64,000 bases of DNA, from positions 1 through 64,000 of the forward strand of contig NZ_JAERUC010000124.1 in the NCBI RefSeq assembly GCF_016745505.1, read 5' to 3'. The translations under genes were made by a program, and so were the position numbers. The notes under the pieces were generated by a model. That model had not been told where the DNA came from. It saw nothing but the letters and a program-made list of their open reading frames with translations, and searched no databases. Source of the DNA: Streptomyces silvae (GTDB lineage Bacteria > Actinomycetota > Actinomycetes > Streptomycetales > Streptomycetaceae). How positions within the stretch are numbered: the stretch's first letter is position 1; each line of letters opens with the position of its first letter. Below are positions 15,589 through 23,768 of this stretch, in pieces.

Positions 15589-17424
15589 TCAGCCCGCAGG
15601 GCCGGAGGGCTCGCCGGGCTCCGCGGTGGCACCCGAGGTCGGGGAGGGCGAGGTGGTGCCGTCGGACGGTGACGGGGTGGGGTCGGTCGGCGGATCCGTG
15701 GGCGTGGGCGTCGGGTCCGGCGGCCCGGTCGGATCCGTGGGGTCCGTGGGATCGGTGGGGTCCGGGGTGGGATCCGTCGACGGGGACGGCGACGTCGGGG
15801 TGGGGTCCGGGGTCCCGGACGACGGGTCCGGGGACGGCCGCGGACTTCCGGGGCGCGGGACCACGGCGCCGTGGCCGGTGATCGCGACCGCGGACCCGGA
15901 CGGGGTGAGCAGGACACGGGCGCTCCACGGGCCCCGGGGCTCGGCCGCGTGGTCCACGAGGACATGGAGGGTGACGCTCCGGCCGGGGGCGACCGTGCCG
16001 GACGTACGGCTGAGGCGGAGCCACGGGGCGTCCGCCCGGGCCGACCAGACGACGGTCCTGTCGCCGGTCGCGGTCAGGGTGATCGTCGTACGGCCTCCGG
16101 ACGAGCGGGCCGAGACCGCGAGCGAGGACGCTCCGTCCGGGCCGGCGCCGACGCTGACGACCTCGGCGGAGACGTCCGGGCTGCGGCCGTCGTCCGCGAA
16201 TCCGTCGTCGCCCTCGGGGCGGGCGTTGCCCGCGTTCTCGTAGTGGTCGTACGGATCGTCCGTGCCGGACTCGCCGTCCACGTCGGAGGCCGTGACCGAG
16301 GTGCCCCGGCCCTCGCCGGTCAGCGGCGCGCCCCGGTAGGCGGCCCACAGGGCGATCACCGGGGCGGCGACGACCGTGGCCACGACCGTCGTCGTCAGGA
16401 CCCGGGCGCGCAGCCGGTCGCGGCGCGCGGCGTGGTCCTTGGGGTCCAGCGGGAAGCCGGTCCGCCCGAAGCGCGGGGCCCCGGACCTGGACCGCCGGGC
16501 GTGCGTCAGGGCGACGCGCACCGAGGGGCGGGGCGCTTCGACGACCGGCAGCGCGGCGGCGGCCGGGGTGACGGCCGCACCGGGCCAGGGGCCGGCCGCG
16601 CCGGCCCGCTCGGCGGCGCGGCGGCAGCGGGGGCAGTCGTCGACGTGCCGGACGAGCTCACGGCGCAGGGCCGCCGAGAGCAGCACCTGATGGGCACCGG
16701 TGAGCCGCGCGACGGCGGGGCAGTCGCCCGTCTCCACGACGGCGAGGGCGGCGCGGGTGCGCTCCACCTCGCAGGCGCCCGCCGCCAGGAGCTCCCGGGC
16801 GCCGGCGGGGTCGAGGCCGAGGACGGCGGCGACGGCGCGCGGGGTGAGCCCGTGGCGCACGGCGAGCTCCAGCGCCTCGCGCTGCTCGGGGGTGGTGCCC
16901 GCGGCCTCGGGCCAGGCCAGCCGCGCGAGTTCACGCCGGTGCGCCTCGGCGGCCGGGGACTCCGCGGGACAGCCGGCCTCCTCCTGGGGGGTGTGCGTAC
17001 GGGGCGCGCGGACGCCCTCGCGGGGTGCGGCGCCCCGGGGGGCGGGCCCCCGCCGGTGCGCCTGGCGGCCCCGTCGCTGCTCGGTGAGCGCGCGCAGGCA
17101 CGTCCATCTGGCCAGGGCGTACAGCCAGGATTTACGTTCCTCCTCGGCCGCGGGGCACCGGCCGTCCTGCCGTTCGGCGATCGCGAGGACCGAGCCGAGC
17201 GCCTCGGTGGCCGCCTCGTGGTCGCAGAGCACGGAGAGGCAGTAGGTGAACAGGCCGTCGAGATACGGCTCGTGGCGTGCGGACGATCGCTGCGCGGTGG
17301 GGCGGGCCTCGCGGCGGTGCGCCCGGTGTGCGCCGGCGGTGTGTGTGGGGGTCTCCAGCCTGCTGCTCGTCACGTGGCGACCGTAGGCAGATTCGGGCGG
17401 AAGCCTGACAGCACTTTCCGACAT
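15589..17424 (-). CDS. sigma-factor-like / ZAS zinc-finger / transmembrane / BACON fusion protein
   Basis: A 611-residue single-pass membrane protein with an unusual order of parts. Residues about 54-115 resemble ECF sigma region 2 (EALGSVLAIAE, SWLYALARWTCLRAL) and 175-230 region 4 (TPEQREALELAVRHGLTPRAVAAVLGL). Next comes an anti-sigma-type zinc motif H260-x3-C264-x2-C267, one membrane segment (about 343-363), an outer BACON-like beta domain (about 425-520; SADAPWLRLS-like sequence and SGTVAPGRSVTLHVLVD) and a Pro/Thr tail with DPT repeats. ATG 17424 has AAGGA at about 5 nt. It may sense the wall or sugars and signal inward; whether the sigma part binds RNA polymerase is unknown. Confidence 0.85.
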   Translation of the reverse strand: MSESAVRLPPESAYGRHVTSSRLETPTHTAGAHRAHRREARPTAQRSSARHEPYLDGLFTYCLSVLCDHEAATEALGSVLAIAERQDGRCPAAEEERKSWLYALARWTCLRALTEQRRGRQAHRRGPAPRGAAPREGVRAPRTHTPQEEAGCPAESPAAEAHRRELARLAWPEAAGTTPEQREALELAVRHGLTPRAVAAVLGLDPAGARELLAAGACEVERTRAALAVVETGDCPAVARLTGAHQVLLSAALRRELVRHVDDCPRCRRAAERAGAAGPWPGAAVTPAAAALPVVEAPRPSVRVALTHARRSRSGAPRFGRTGFPLDPKDHAARRDRLRARVLTTTVVATVVAAPVIALWAAYRGAPLTGEGRGTSVTASDVDGESGTDDPYDHYENAGNARPEGDDGFADDGRSPDVSAEVVSVGAGPDGASSLAVSARSSGGRTTITLTATGDRTVVWSARADAPWLRLSRTSGTVAPGRSVTLHVLVDHAAEPRGPWSARVLLTPSGSAVAITGHGAVVPRPGSPRPSPDPSSGTPDPTPTSPSPSTDPTPDPTDPTDPTDPTGPPDPTPTPTDPPTDPTPSPSDGTTSPSPTSGATAEPGEPSGPAG

Positions 17425-17559
17425 TTAATCCTTACGGGTGACGGTCTCCCTCGAAAGAGGACAGGAATCCCGGATTCCACCGCAAATACCGCATCGGGCA
17501 CATGTTCGGCTTCCGTGCCCACGACCGGCACTGTCGGACCCCACCTATACGGTGACGCC

Positions 17560-18972
17560 ATGGCTGCCCGTACGAAATCCGCGAAGGACCGCCCGTCCTA
17601 CCGATGCACCGAATGCGGCTGGACGACGGCCAAATGGCTCGGCCGCTGCCCGGAGTGCCAGGCCTGGGGGACGGTCGAGGAGTTCGGCGGCGCCCCCGCG
17701 GTCCGTACGACGGCCGCGGGACGGGTCTCCACCGCCGCCGTGCCGATCGGCCAGGTCGACAGCCGGCAGGCCACCGCCCGCTCCACCGGGGTCGGCGAGC
17801 TGGACCGCGTGCTCGGCGGGGGTCTCGTGCCCGGCGCCGTCGTGCTGCTCGCGGGCGAGCCGGGCGTGGGCAAGTCGACGCTGCTGCTGGACGTGGCCGC
17901 CAAGGCCGCGAGCGACGACCACCGGACGCTGTACGTCACGGCCGAGGAGTCCGCCAGCCAGGTGCGGATGCGGGCCGACCGGATCCGGGCGATCAACGAC
18001 CACCTCTATCTGGCCGCCGAGACCGACCTCTCCGCCGTGCTGGGGCACCTGGACGCCGTCAAGCCGTCCCTCCTCGTCCTCGACTCCGTGCAGACCGTCG
18101 CCTCACCGGAGATCGAGGGCGCGCCCGGCGGCATGGCGCAGGTCCGCGAGGTCGCCGGCGCGCTCATCCGGGCCTCCAAGGAGCGCGGCATGTCGACGCT
18201 CCTGGTGGGCCATGTCACCAAGGACGGCGCGATCGCCGGCCCCCGGCTCCTGGAGCACCTCGTCGACGTGGTGCTCTCCTTCGAGGGCGACCGGCACGCC
18301 CGCCTCCGGCTCGTGCGGGGCGTCAAGAACCGGTACGGCGCCACGGACGAGGTGGGCTGCTTCGAGCTGCACGACGAGGGCATCACCGGCCTCGCGGACC
18401 CCTCGGGGCTCTTCCTCACCCGCCGTGACGAGCCCGTTCCCGGCACCTGTCTGACGGTCACCCTGGAGGGCAAGCGCCCGCTCGTCGCCGAGGTGCAGGC
18501 GCTGACGGTCGACTCGCAGATCCCCTCGCCCCGGCGCACCACCTCGGGCCTGGAGACCTCCCGGGTCTCGATGATGCTGGCCGTCCTGGAGCAGCGCGGC
18601 CGGATCAGCGCCCTCGGCAAGCGGGACATCTACAGCGCCACGGTGGGCGGCGTGAAGCTCACCGAGCCGGCCGCGGACCTCGCCATCGCCCTGGCCCTGG
18701 CCAGCGCGGCCAGCGACACACCGCTGCCGAAGAACCTGGTCGCGATCGGTGAGGTGGGGCTCGCCGGGGAGGTCAGAAGGGTCACGGGGGTCCAGCGCAG
18801 GCTGGCGGAGGCGTACCGTCTCGGGTTCAAGCACGCCCTGGTCCCGAGGGACCCGGGACAGGTCCCGGCCGGTATGAAGGTCACAGAAGTGGCCGACATG
18901 GGCGACGCCCTGAGAGTCCTTCCCCGCCGCTCTCGGCCGGACGGACCACAGGAGGACGGCGCACGCCGGTAG
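17560..18972 (+). CDS. radA: DNA repair protein RadA
   Basis: A 470-residue DnaB-type/RecA-like helicase-recombinase that helps process branched recombination intermediates. N-terminal zinc finger C16-x2-C19 ... C30-x2-C33; Walker A GEPGVGKST at 99-107; Walker B LLVLDSVQT; the RadA motif appears as KNRYG (256-260) rather than the usual KNRFG; a C-terminal Lon-protease-like domain follows (LASAASDTPLPKNLVAIGEVGL). A TATACG hexamer (17546-17551) 8 nt before the ATG suggests a very short or absent leader. It is followed by disA after 80 bp, the common Gram-positive pairing. Confidence 0.97.
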   Translation: MAARTKSAKDRPSYRCTECGWTTAKWLGRCPECQAWGTVEEFGGAPAVRTTAAGRVSTAAVPIGQVDSRQATARSTGVGELDRVLGGGLVPGAVVLLAGEPGVGKSTLLLDVAAKAASDDHRTLYVTAEESASQVRMRADRIRAINDHLYLAAETDLSAVLGHLDAVKPSLLVLDSVQTVASPEIEGAPGGMAQVREVAGALIRASKERGMSTLLVGHVTKDGAIAGPRLLEHLVDVVLSFEGDRHARLRLVRGVKNRYGATDEVGCFELHDEGITGLADPSGLFLTRRDEPVPGTCLTVTLEGKRPLVAEVQALTVDSQIPSPRRTTSGLETSRVSMMLAVLEQRGRISALGKRDIYSATVGGVKLTEPAADLAIALALASAASDTPLPKNLVAIGEVGLAGEVRRVTGVQRRLAEAYRLGFKHALVPRDPGQVPAGMKVTEVADMGDALRVLPRRSRPDGPQEDGARR

Positions 18973-19052
18973 ACTTTGCCCTGGTCTCGCCCGCCCGTAC
19001 GAACGGTACGAGGGACGCAAGGGCACCGCCGACCTGTGACCGGAGGAGTGCA

Positions 19053-20177
19053 GTGGCAGCCAACGACCGGGCAGCATCGCCCGGAAAGTCCGGCCAAGGC
19101 ACGGGGAACGAGGCGCTGATGCGCGCCTCGCTGAGCGCGGTCGCGCCCGGGACGGCCCTCCGCGACGGCCTGGAGCGCATCCTCCGTGGCAACACCGGCG
19201 GACTGATCGTCCTCGGCATGGACAAGACCGTCGAATCCATGTGTACGGGCGGCTTCGTGCTCGACGTGGATTTCGCCGCGACGCGCCTGCGCGAACTGTG
19301 CAAGCTGGACGGCGCGATGATCCTCGACAAGGACATGACGAAGATCCTCCGGGCCGGCGTGCAGCTGGTCCCGGACGCCTCCATCCCGACCGAGGAGACG
19401 GGCACCCGGCACCGCACGGCGGACCGGGTCTCCAAGGCGTGCGGCTTCCCGGTCGTCTCGGTCTCCCAGTCGATGCGCCTGATCGCGCTGTACGTGGACG
19501 GGGAGCGGCGGGTCCTGGAGGAGTCCTCCGCGATCCTGTCCCGCGCCAACCAGGCGCTCGCCACCCTCGAGCGGTACAAGCTCAGGCTGGACGAGGTCGC
19601 CGGGACGCTCTCCGCGCTGGAGATCGAGGACCTGGTCACCGTCCGGGACGTGACGGCGGTCTCGCAGCGGCTGGAGATGGTCCGCCGCATCGCGACCGAG
19701 ATCGCCGAGTACGTCGTGGAGCTGGGCACCGACGGCCGCCTTCTGGCCCTCCAGCTGGACGAGTTGATCGCGGGCGTGGAGCCGGAGCGGGAGCTGGTCG
19801 TCCGCGACTACGTCCCCGAGCCCACCGCGAAGCGGTCCCGTACGGTCGACGAGGCGCTGGCCGAGCTGGACACGCTCACCCACACCGAGCTGCTCGAACT
19901 CCCCGTGGTGGCACGCGCCCTGGGCTACAGCGGCTCCCCGGAGACGCTGGACTCGGCGGTCTCCCCGCGCGGCTTCCGGCTGCTGGCGAAGGTGCCGAGG
20001 CTCCCCGGGGCGATCATCGAGCGGCTGGTGGAGCACTTCGGCGGCCTGCAGAAGCTGCTCGCCGCGAGCGTGGACGACCTCCAGGCCGTGGACGGGGTCG
20101 GCGAGGCGCGGGCCCGCAGCGTCCGTGAGGGACTCTCGCGGCTGGCGGAGTCCTCGATCCTGGAGCGGTACGTCTAG
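19053..20177 (+). CDS. disA: DNA integrity scanning protein, diadenylate cyclase DisA
   Basis: A 374-residue octameric cyclase that condenses two ATP into cyclic di-AMP and reports on DNA structure. The DAC active-site motifs are intact: DGA at 86-88 and RHR at 119-121 (GTRHRTAD). A helical middle and a C-terminal helix-hairpin-helix region (VDDLQAVDGVGEARARSVREG) for DNA binding complete the usual architecture. GTG 19053 is preceded by GGAGGAG. It follows radA, whose product restrains DisA in other bacteria (established knowledge). A perfect 18-bp-stem terminator lies 52 bp past the stop. Confidence 0.98.
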   Translation: MAANDRAASPGKSGQGTGNEALMRASLSAVAPGTALRDGLERILRGNTGGLIVLGMDKTVESMCTGGFVLDVDFAATRLRELCKLDGAMILDKDMTKILRAGVQLVPDASIPTEETGTRHRTADRVSKACGFPVVSVSQSMRLIALYVDGERRVLEESSAILSRANQALATLERYKLRLDEVAGTLSALEIEDLVTVRDVTAVSQRLEMVRRIATEIAEYVVELGTDGRLLALQLDELIAGVEPERELVVRDYVPEPTAKRSRTVDEALAELDTLTHTELLELPVVARALGYSGSPETLDSAVSPRGFRLLAKVPRLPGAIIERLVEHFGGLQKLLAASVDDLQAVDGVGEARARSVREGLSRLAESSILERYV

Positions 20178-20229
20178 GACTTCCGAGCGGATCCTGCCGG
20201 GCCTCGCGCCCGAGACCCCGCCCGTATCA

Positions 20230-20269
20230 CCGAAGGGCCCCGCCGGAGTGTTCCGGCGGGGCCCTTCGG
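20230..20269. terminator. strong hairpin terminator after disA
   Basis: A perfect 18-bp stem, 20230-20247 against 20252-20269, with a 4-nt loop GTGT. It sits between convergent disA and the membrane protein gene ending at 20305, and can act both ways. Confidence 0.85.
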
Positions 20270-20304
20270 CGTTCGTCGTTCCCGGTGCGGATCCGCCCGC
20301 GCCG

Positions 20305-21150
20305 TCAGTCCTTCGCCAGCACGAACGACGCGCGCTGGACGGCCTCGCCCGGGACCTTCGCCTCCAGCAGGTACGTCCCCGGCCCGGCGCTCCTGACCGG
20401 CGGCGTCGCGCACGAGGGCGCGCTCCCCTTGCGGTCCCACGTCACGACGTGCACGACCGTGGCCCCCGCCGGGACCCTCAGGAACAGGGCTCCGGCCTTC
20501 GGGCAGTCCTTCGACGACCACACCTGCTCGTCGTCCTCGCCGGCCTCGGTGATCGTGAGCACGGCGCTCTTCGGCCCGAAGTCGGCCTTGCAGTCGGTGG
20601 CCGAGGTGTTCCTGGCGCTGAGCTTGAACTCCGGCTTGTCGTCCGGCCCGAAGCTGTTCTCCGTCTTCAGGCTCAACTGCAGCACGGTCGGCGTGCAGTT
20701 GGGGAGCGACGAGCCGGCCGGCACCTGCTGGCCGCCCGTGCTGCCGCCGGTTCCCGTGCCCGTACCCGCCGATGTGGAGCCGCCCGCTCCCGCGGAGTCC
20801 GATCCCGCGGCACCGCCCGTCCCGCTGCCGGTGTCGCCGGTGCCTCCCCCGGTGCCCGAACTCCCGCCGGTGCCTCCACCGGTGCTCCCACCGGTGTCCT
20901 CCGACTCGTCGCGTCCGCCGGGGGGTTGGCCGGTGACGGGGCCCGAACTCGAAGGTCCCGGGGTGATCGACGGGGCGGGGCCGGAGCCTCCGGGCTTCCC
21001 GTCGTCCTGTCCCCCGCCGCTGCCGCCGCGCGAGGTGACGGCCCACGCGACCAGCGCCGCGAGCAGCGCGATCACCAGCACCGCTACTGCTCTCCGACGC
21101 CAGTAGATGCTGGAGGGAAGCGGCCCGACCGGATTGCGCATAGAACCCAC
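20305..21150 (-). CDS. conserved single-pass membrane protein with Gly/Ser/Thr-rich linker
   Basis: A 281-residue protein not matched to a named family. Order: short cytoplasmic N-terminus (GSMRNPVGPLPSSIYWRRR), one membrane segment (AVAVLVIALLAALVAWAV), a low-complexity Gly/Ser/Thr stretch of roughly 90 residues, then an outer globular domain of about 130 residues with four cysteines (NCTPT, TDCKAD, KDCPKA, PSCATP) that looks like an immunoglobulin-like or DUF4232-type beta sandwich. GTG 21150 is chosen because a TACAGT hexamer lies 7 nt before it (leaderless); ATG 21141 is the alternative. Confidence 0.8.
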   Translation of the reverse strand: MGSMRNPVGPLPSSIYWRRRAVAVLVIALLAALVAWAVTSRGGSGGGQDDGKPGGSGPAPSITPGPSSSGPVTGQPPGGRDESEDTGGSTGGGTGGSSGTGGGTGDTGSGTGGAAGSDSAGAGGSTSAGTGTGTGGSTGGQQVPAGSSLPNCTPTVLQLSLKTENSFGPDDKPEFKLSARNTSATDCKADFGPKSAVLTITEAGEDDEQVWSSKDCPKAGALFLRVPAGATVVHVVTWDRKGSAPSCATPPVRSAGPGTYLLEAKVPGEAVQRASFVLAKD

Positions 21151-21400
21151 GGACCGAACTGTACGAGAGATCCGGGCCGACTCCGGCCCCAACCGCCGCC
21201 TGATCCACAAGTTTTCCGGATCATCATCACGGAGCGGCGGTTCCCGGGGCGCTTCATCCGCTTTGCCCCACCCGGGGTCCCGTCCGCCCCGCCCGAGGGG
21301 TCGAAACGGGTGGCGTTACCACCCCGTGGACGCACGGCCGGGGCGACACCCCCGTAGCCGTGCCCGATGCCCCGCCTTCCGTGCCAGGATCGTAGGTGCG

Positions 21401-22303
21401 ATGACTGCCACGACTTCGACACAGACGCCCCCCGCCTCCCTCCATACCCCCGTCATCGGGTGGTTCGAGCAGCACGCCCGCGATCTGCCCTGGCGCCGCC
21501 CCGATGCGGGCGCCTGGGGTGTGATGGTGAGCGAATTCATGCTCCAGCAGACCCCGGTGAACCGAGTCCTCCCGGTCTACGAGCAGTGGATGGCCCGCTG
21601 GCCGCGCCCCGCCGACCTGGCCGCCGACGCACCGGGCGAAGCCGTCCGTGCCTGGGGACGGCTCGGCTACCCGCGCCGTGCGCTGCGGCTGCACGGGGCC
21701 GCGCAGGCGATAACGGAACGCCACGGGGGCGACGTGCCGAGCGAGCACGGCCAGTTGCTCGCACTGCCCGGGATCGGGGAGTACACGGCCGCGGCCGTGG
21801 CCTCGTTCGCGTACGGGCAGCGTCATGCCGTGCTGGACACCAACGTCCGCAGGGTGTTCGCCCGGGCCGCCACCGGCATCCAGTACCCGCCGAACGCGAC
21901 CACCGCGGCCGAGCGCAAGCTCGCCCGCGCACTGCTCCCCGAGGAGGACGAGCGCGCCGCCCGCTGGGCGGCGGCCACGATGGAGCTCGGTGCACTGGTG
22001 TGCACCGCGAAGAACGAGGACTGCACGCGCTGCCCGATCGCCGGACAGTGCGCCTGGCGGCTGGCGGGGAAGCCCGCCCACCAGGGCCCGCCGCGCCGCG
22101 GCCAGACCTACGCCGGTACGGACCGCCAGGTGCGGGGCCGGCTGCTCGCGGTGCTGCGGGACGCCGTCACACCGGTGCCGCAGTCGGCACTGGACGCGGT
22201 GTGGGAGGAGCCCGTGCAGCGGGCGCGCGCCCTGGACGGGCTGGTCGCCGACGGCCTCGTCGAGCCCCTGGCGAACGGCCGGTACCGGCTGCCTCTGACC
22301 TGA
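21401..22303 (+). CDS. mutY: A/G-specific adenine glycosylase (MutY family)
   Basis: A 300-residue base-excision repair enzyme that removes adenine paired with 8-oxoguanine. Catalytic E45 (EFMLQQTP) and D146 (VLDTNVRR), the helix-hairpin-helix LPGIGEYTA, and the four iron-sulfur cysteines C201-x6-C208-x2-C211-x5-C217 are all present. The C-terminal NUDIX-like domain of E. coli MutY, which recognises 8-oxoG, is missing or reduced to about 80 residues, as in some actinobacterial forms. It fits with neighbours radA and disA in genome care. Confidence 0.94.
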   Translation: MTATTSTQTPPASLHTPVIGWFEQHARDLPWRRPDAGAWGVMVSEFMLQQTPVNRVLPVYEQWMARWPRPADLAADAPGEAVRAWGRLGYPRRALRLHGAAQAITERHGGDVPSEHGQLLALPGIGEYTAAAVASFAYGQRHAVLDTNVRRVFARAATGIQYPPNATTAAERKLARALLPEEDERAARWAAATMELGALVCTAKNEDCTRCPIAGQCAWRLAGKPAHQGPPRRGQTYAGTDRQVRGRLLAVLRDAVTPVPQSALDAVWEEPVQRARALDGLVADGLVEPLANGRYRLPLT

Positions 22304-22342
22304 CCGTGCTCCGGCGGACCGGGGCTGTCCAGCGGCTGTTAC

Positions 22343-22367
22343 ACAACCGATGGACAGCCGTGCGTCC
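22343..22367 (+). promoter_or_regulatory. candidate sigma-E-type promoter of sigE
   Basis: CAACC (AAC at 22345-22347) is followed by 17 nt and TC (22365-22366), matching the AAC-N16/17-TC pattern known for Streptomyces sigma-E promoters. It would leave a leader of about 110 nt before sigE and make the gene autoregulated, as known in S. coelicolor. An inverted repeat GGCTGTCC (22323-22330) / GGACAGCC (22352-22359) straddles the -35 and spacer. Confidence 0.5.
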
Positions 22368-22486
22368 GCCTACGGCTGCTCCGCACAGCCTCGTGACAAC
22401 GCCTCCGTAACGTCACCGGACGTCGGCGAACGGACCATCCCGCCGACGGCGGTACACGGGGATCGACGGGGACGGAGGCGGTTGTA

Positions 22487-23071
22487 ATGGCGCAGGGCGA
22501 GGTGCTCGGATTCGAGGAGTACGTACGGACCCGGCAGGACGCGCTGCTGCGCAGTGCCCGCCGGCTCGTACCCGATCCCGTGGACGCGCAGGACCTGCTC
22601 CAGACCGCGCTGGTCCGCACCTTCGGCCGCTGGGACGGCATCGCCGACAAGTCCCTCGCCGACGCCTATCTGCGCCGCGTCATGATCAACACGCGTACGG
22701 AGTGGTGGCGGGCCCGCAAGCTCGACGAGGTCCCCACCGAGCAGCTCCCCGACGCGAGCGTCGACGACGGTGCCGACCAGCGCGCCGACCGGGCCCTGCT
22801 CATGGATGTCCTCGGGGTGCTGGCTCCGAAGCAGCGCAGCGTCGTCGTGCTGCGACACTGGGAGCAGATGAGCACGGAGGAGACGGCCGCGGCGCTCGGT
22901 ATGTCCGCCGGCACGGTGAAGAGCACGCTGCACCGCGCCCTGGCACGCCTGCGCCAGGAGCTGGAGGACCGTGCCGCCCGGAGCCGTGAGGCCGAGGAGA
23001 CACCGGTGCGGATACCCGCGCAGCGGAACGGGCGTCATGACGAGCGGGGGCGGGAGCGGTGCGCGGCCTGA
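22487..23071 (+). CDS. sigE: ECF RNA polymerase sigma factor SigE
   Basis: A 194-residue SigE-type (SigE70/ECF) sigma factor that directs genes for cell-envelope stress and peptidoglycan upkeep. Region 2 (FEEYVRTRQDALLRSARRLV, DAQDLLQTALVRTF, YLRRVMINTRTEWWRARKL) and region 4 (LAPKQRSVVVLRHWEQMSTEETAAALGMSAGTVKSTLHRALARL) are complete. No anti-sigma factor is encoded beside it; in S. coelicolor sigE is instead controlled by the CseBC two-component system encoded downstream, as here. ATG 22487 has GGAGG at 8 nt. Its 3' end overlaps cseA by 13 nt. Confidence 0.97.
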   Translation: MAQGEVLGFEEYVRTRQDALLRSARRLVPDPVDAQDLLQTALVRTFGRWDGIADKSLADAYLRRVMINTRTEWWRARKLDEVPTEQLPDASVDDGADQRADRALLMDVLGVLAPKQRSVVVLRHWEQMSTEETAAALGMSAGTVKSTLHRALARLRQELEDRAARSREAEETPVRIPAQRNGRHDERGRERCAA

Positions 23072-23757
23072 GAGGCAGCAGCGGGAAGAGCACGACGGCC
23101 GGCCGCGGAGGACTCCGGGCCGGTCTGGTGGCGGGGAGCACGGCGGTGGCCGGGCTCGCCGCCTTCGGGCTGTTGTGCGCCGGGTGTTCCGCCGGGGGCA
23201 CGGGCACCCGTGACGAGGGCCCGGCGAGCGCCCAGCAGGCCGCCCGGGCCACGCCGACGAGCACGGTTCCCAGCGGGACGGCCAAGCCCTCCCCGCGGGT
23301 CGACGCCGTGCGGCTGGTCAAGAGCGACCCGAAGGTGAGCCGGCAGCTCAGGGACGACCTGAAGCCCTGCACCGGGGACGAGTACCCGGTCGACACCTCG
23401 TACGGCACGCTCACCGGCGGCCCGGGGACGGACGTCGTGGTCAACGTGATGACCTGCGGCGACTCGGTGGGGGTCGGCACGTACGTCTACCAGCGGCAGG
23501 CCGACGGTTCGTACGGGAACGTCTTCGCCGCCGAGGTGCCCGCGGTCTACGGCACCATCGACCGGGGCGACCTGGTGGTGACGACCCAGGTGTACGGGTC
23601 GAAGGACTCGGTCGCGTACCCCTCCGGGGAGGACGTCGTCACCTACCGCTGGGCCGCCGGCCGGTTCACCGAGACCGACCGGGTGCACAACGACTTCAAC
23701 CGGGCCGTCGGCGCCGGGGAGGGCGACCTCCCCGCACCGCAGCCGACGCAGAACTGA
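23059..23757 (+). CDS. cseA: CseA, lipoprotein modulator of SigE signalling
   Basis: A 232-residue exported lipoprotein. A basic N-terminus, a hydrophobic core (VAGLAAFGLL) and C43 in LLCAGCSAG form a lipoprotein signal; cysteine at position -3 is unusual for a lipobox. The mature part is a small soluble domain with no known catalytic motif. In S. coelicolor CseA on the outer membrane face dampens the SigE response (established for that protein). It lies between sigE and cseB. GTG 23059 falls inside the end of sigE, so translation is probably coupled. Confidence 0.9.
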   Translation: MRGLRGSSGKSTTAGRGGLRAGLVAGSTAVAGLAAFGLLCAGCSAGGTGTRDEGPASAQQAARATPTSTVPSGTAKPSPRVDAVRLVKSDPKVSRQLRDDLKPCTGDEYPVDTSYGTLTGGPGTDVVVNVMTCGDSVGVGTYVYQRQADGSYGNVFAAEVPAVYGTIDRGDLVVTTQVYGSKDSVAYPSGEDVVTYRWAAGRFTETDRVHNDFNRAVGAGEGDLPAPQPTQN

Positions 23758-23768
23758 GAGCCGCTCGC

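Noticed and set aside
15690..15790. Tandem repeat as an independent DNA element
   Set aside because: It encodes the DPT-rich tail of the sigma/BACON fusion protein and is explained by coding.
20760..20945. CRISPR-like or satellite repeat
   Set aside because: The repetition is codon-level Gly/Ser/Thr low complexity inside the membrane protein at 20305-21150, without spacer-repeat order.
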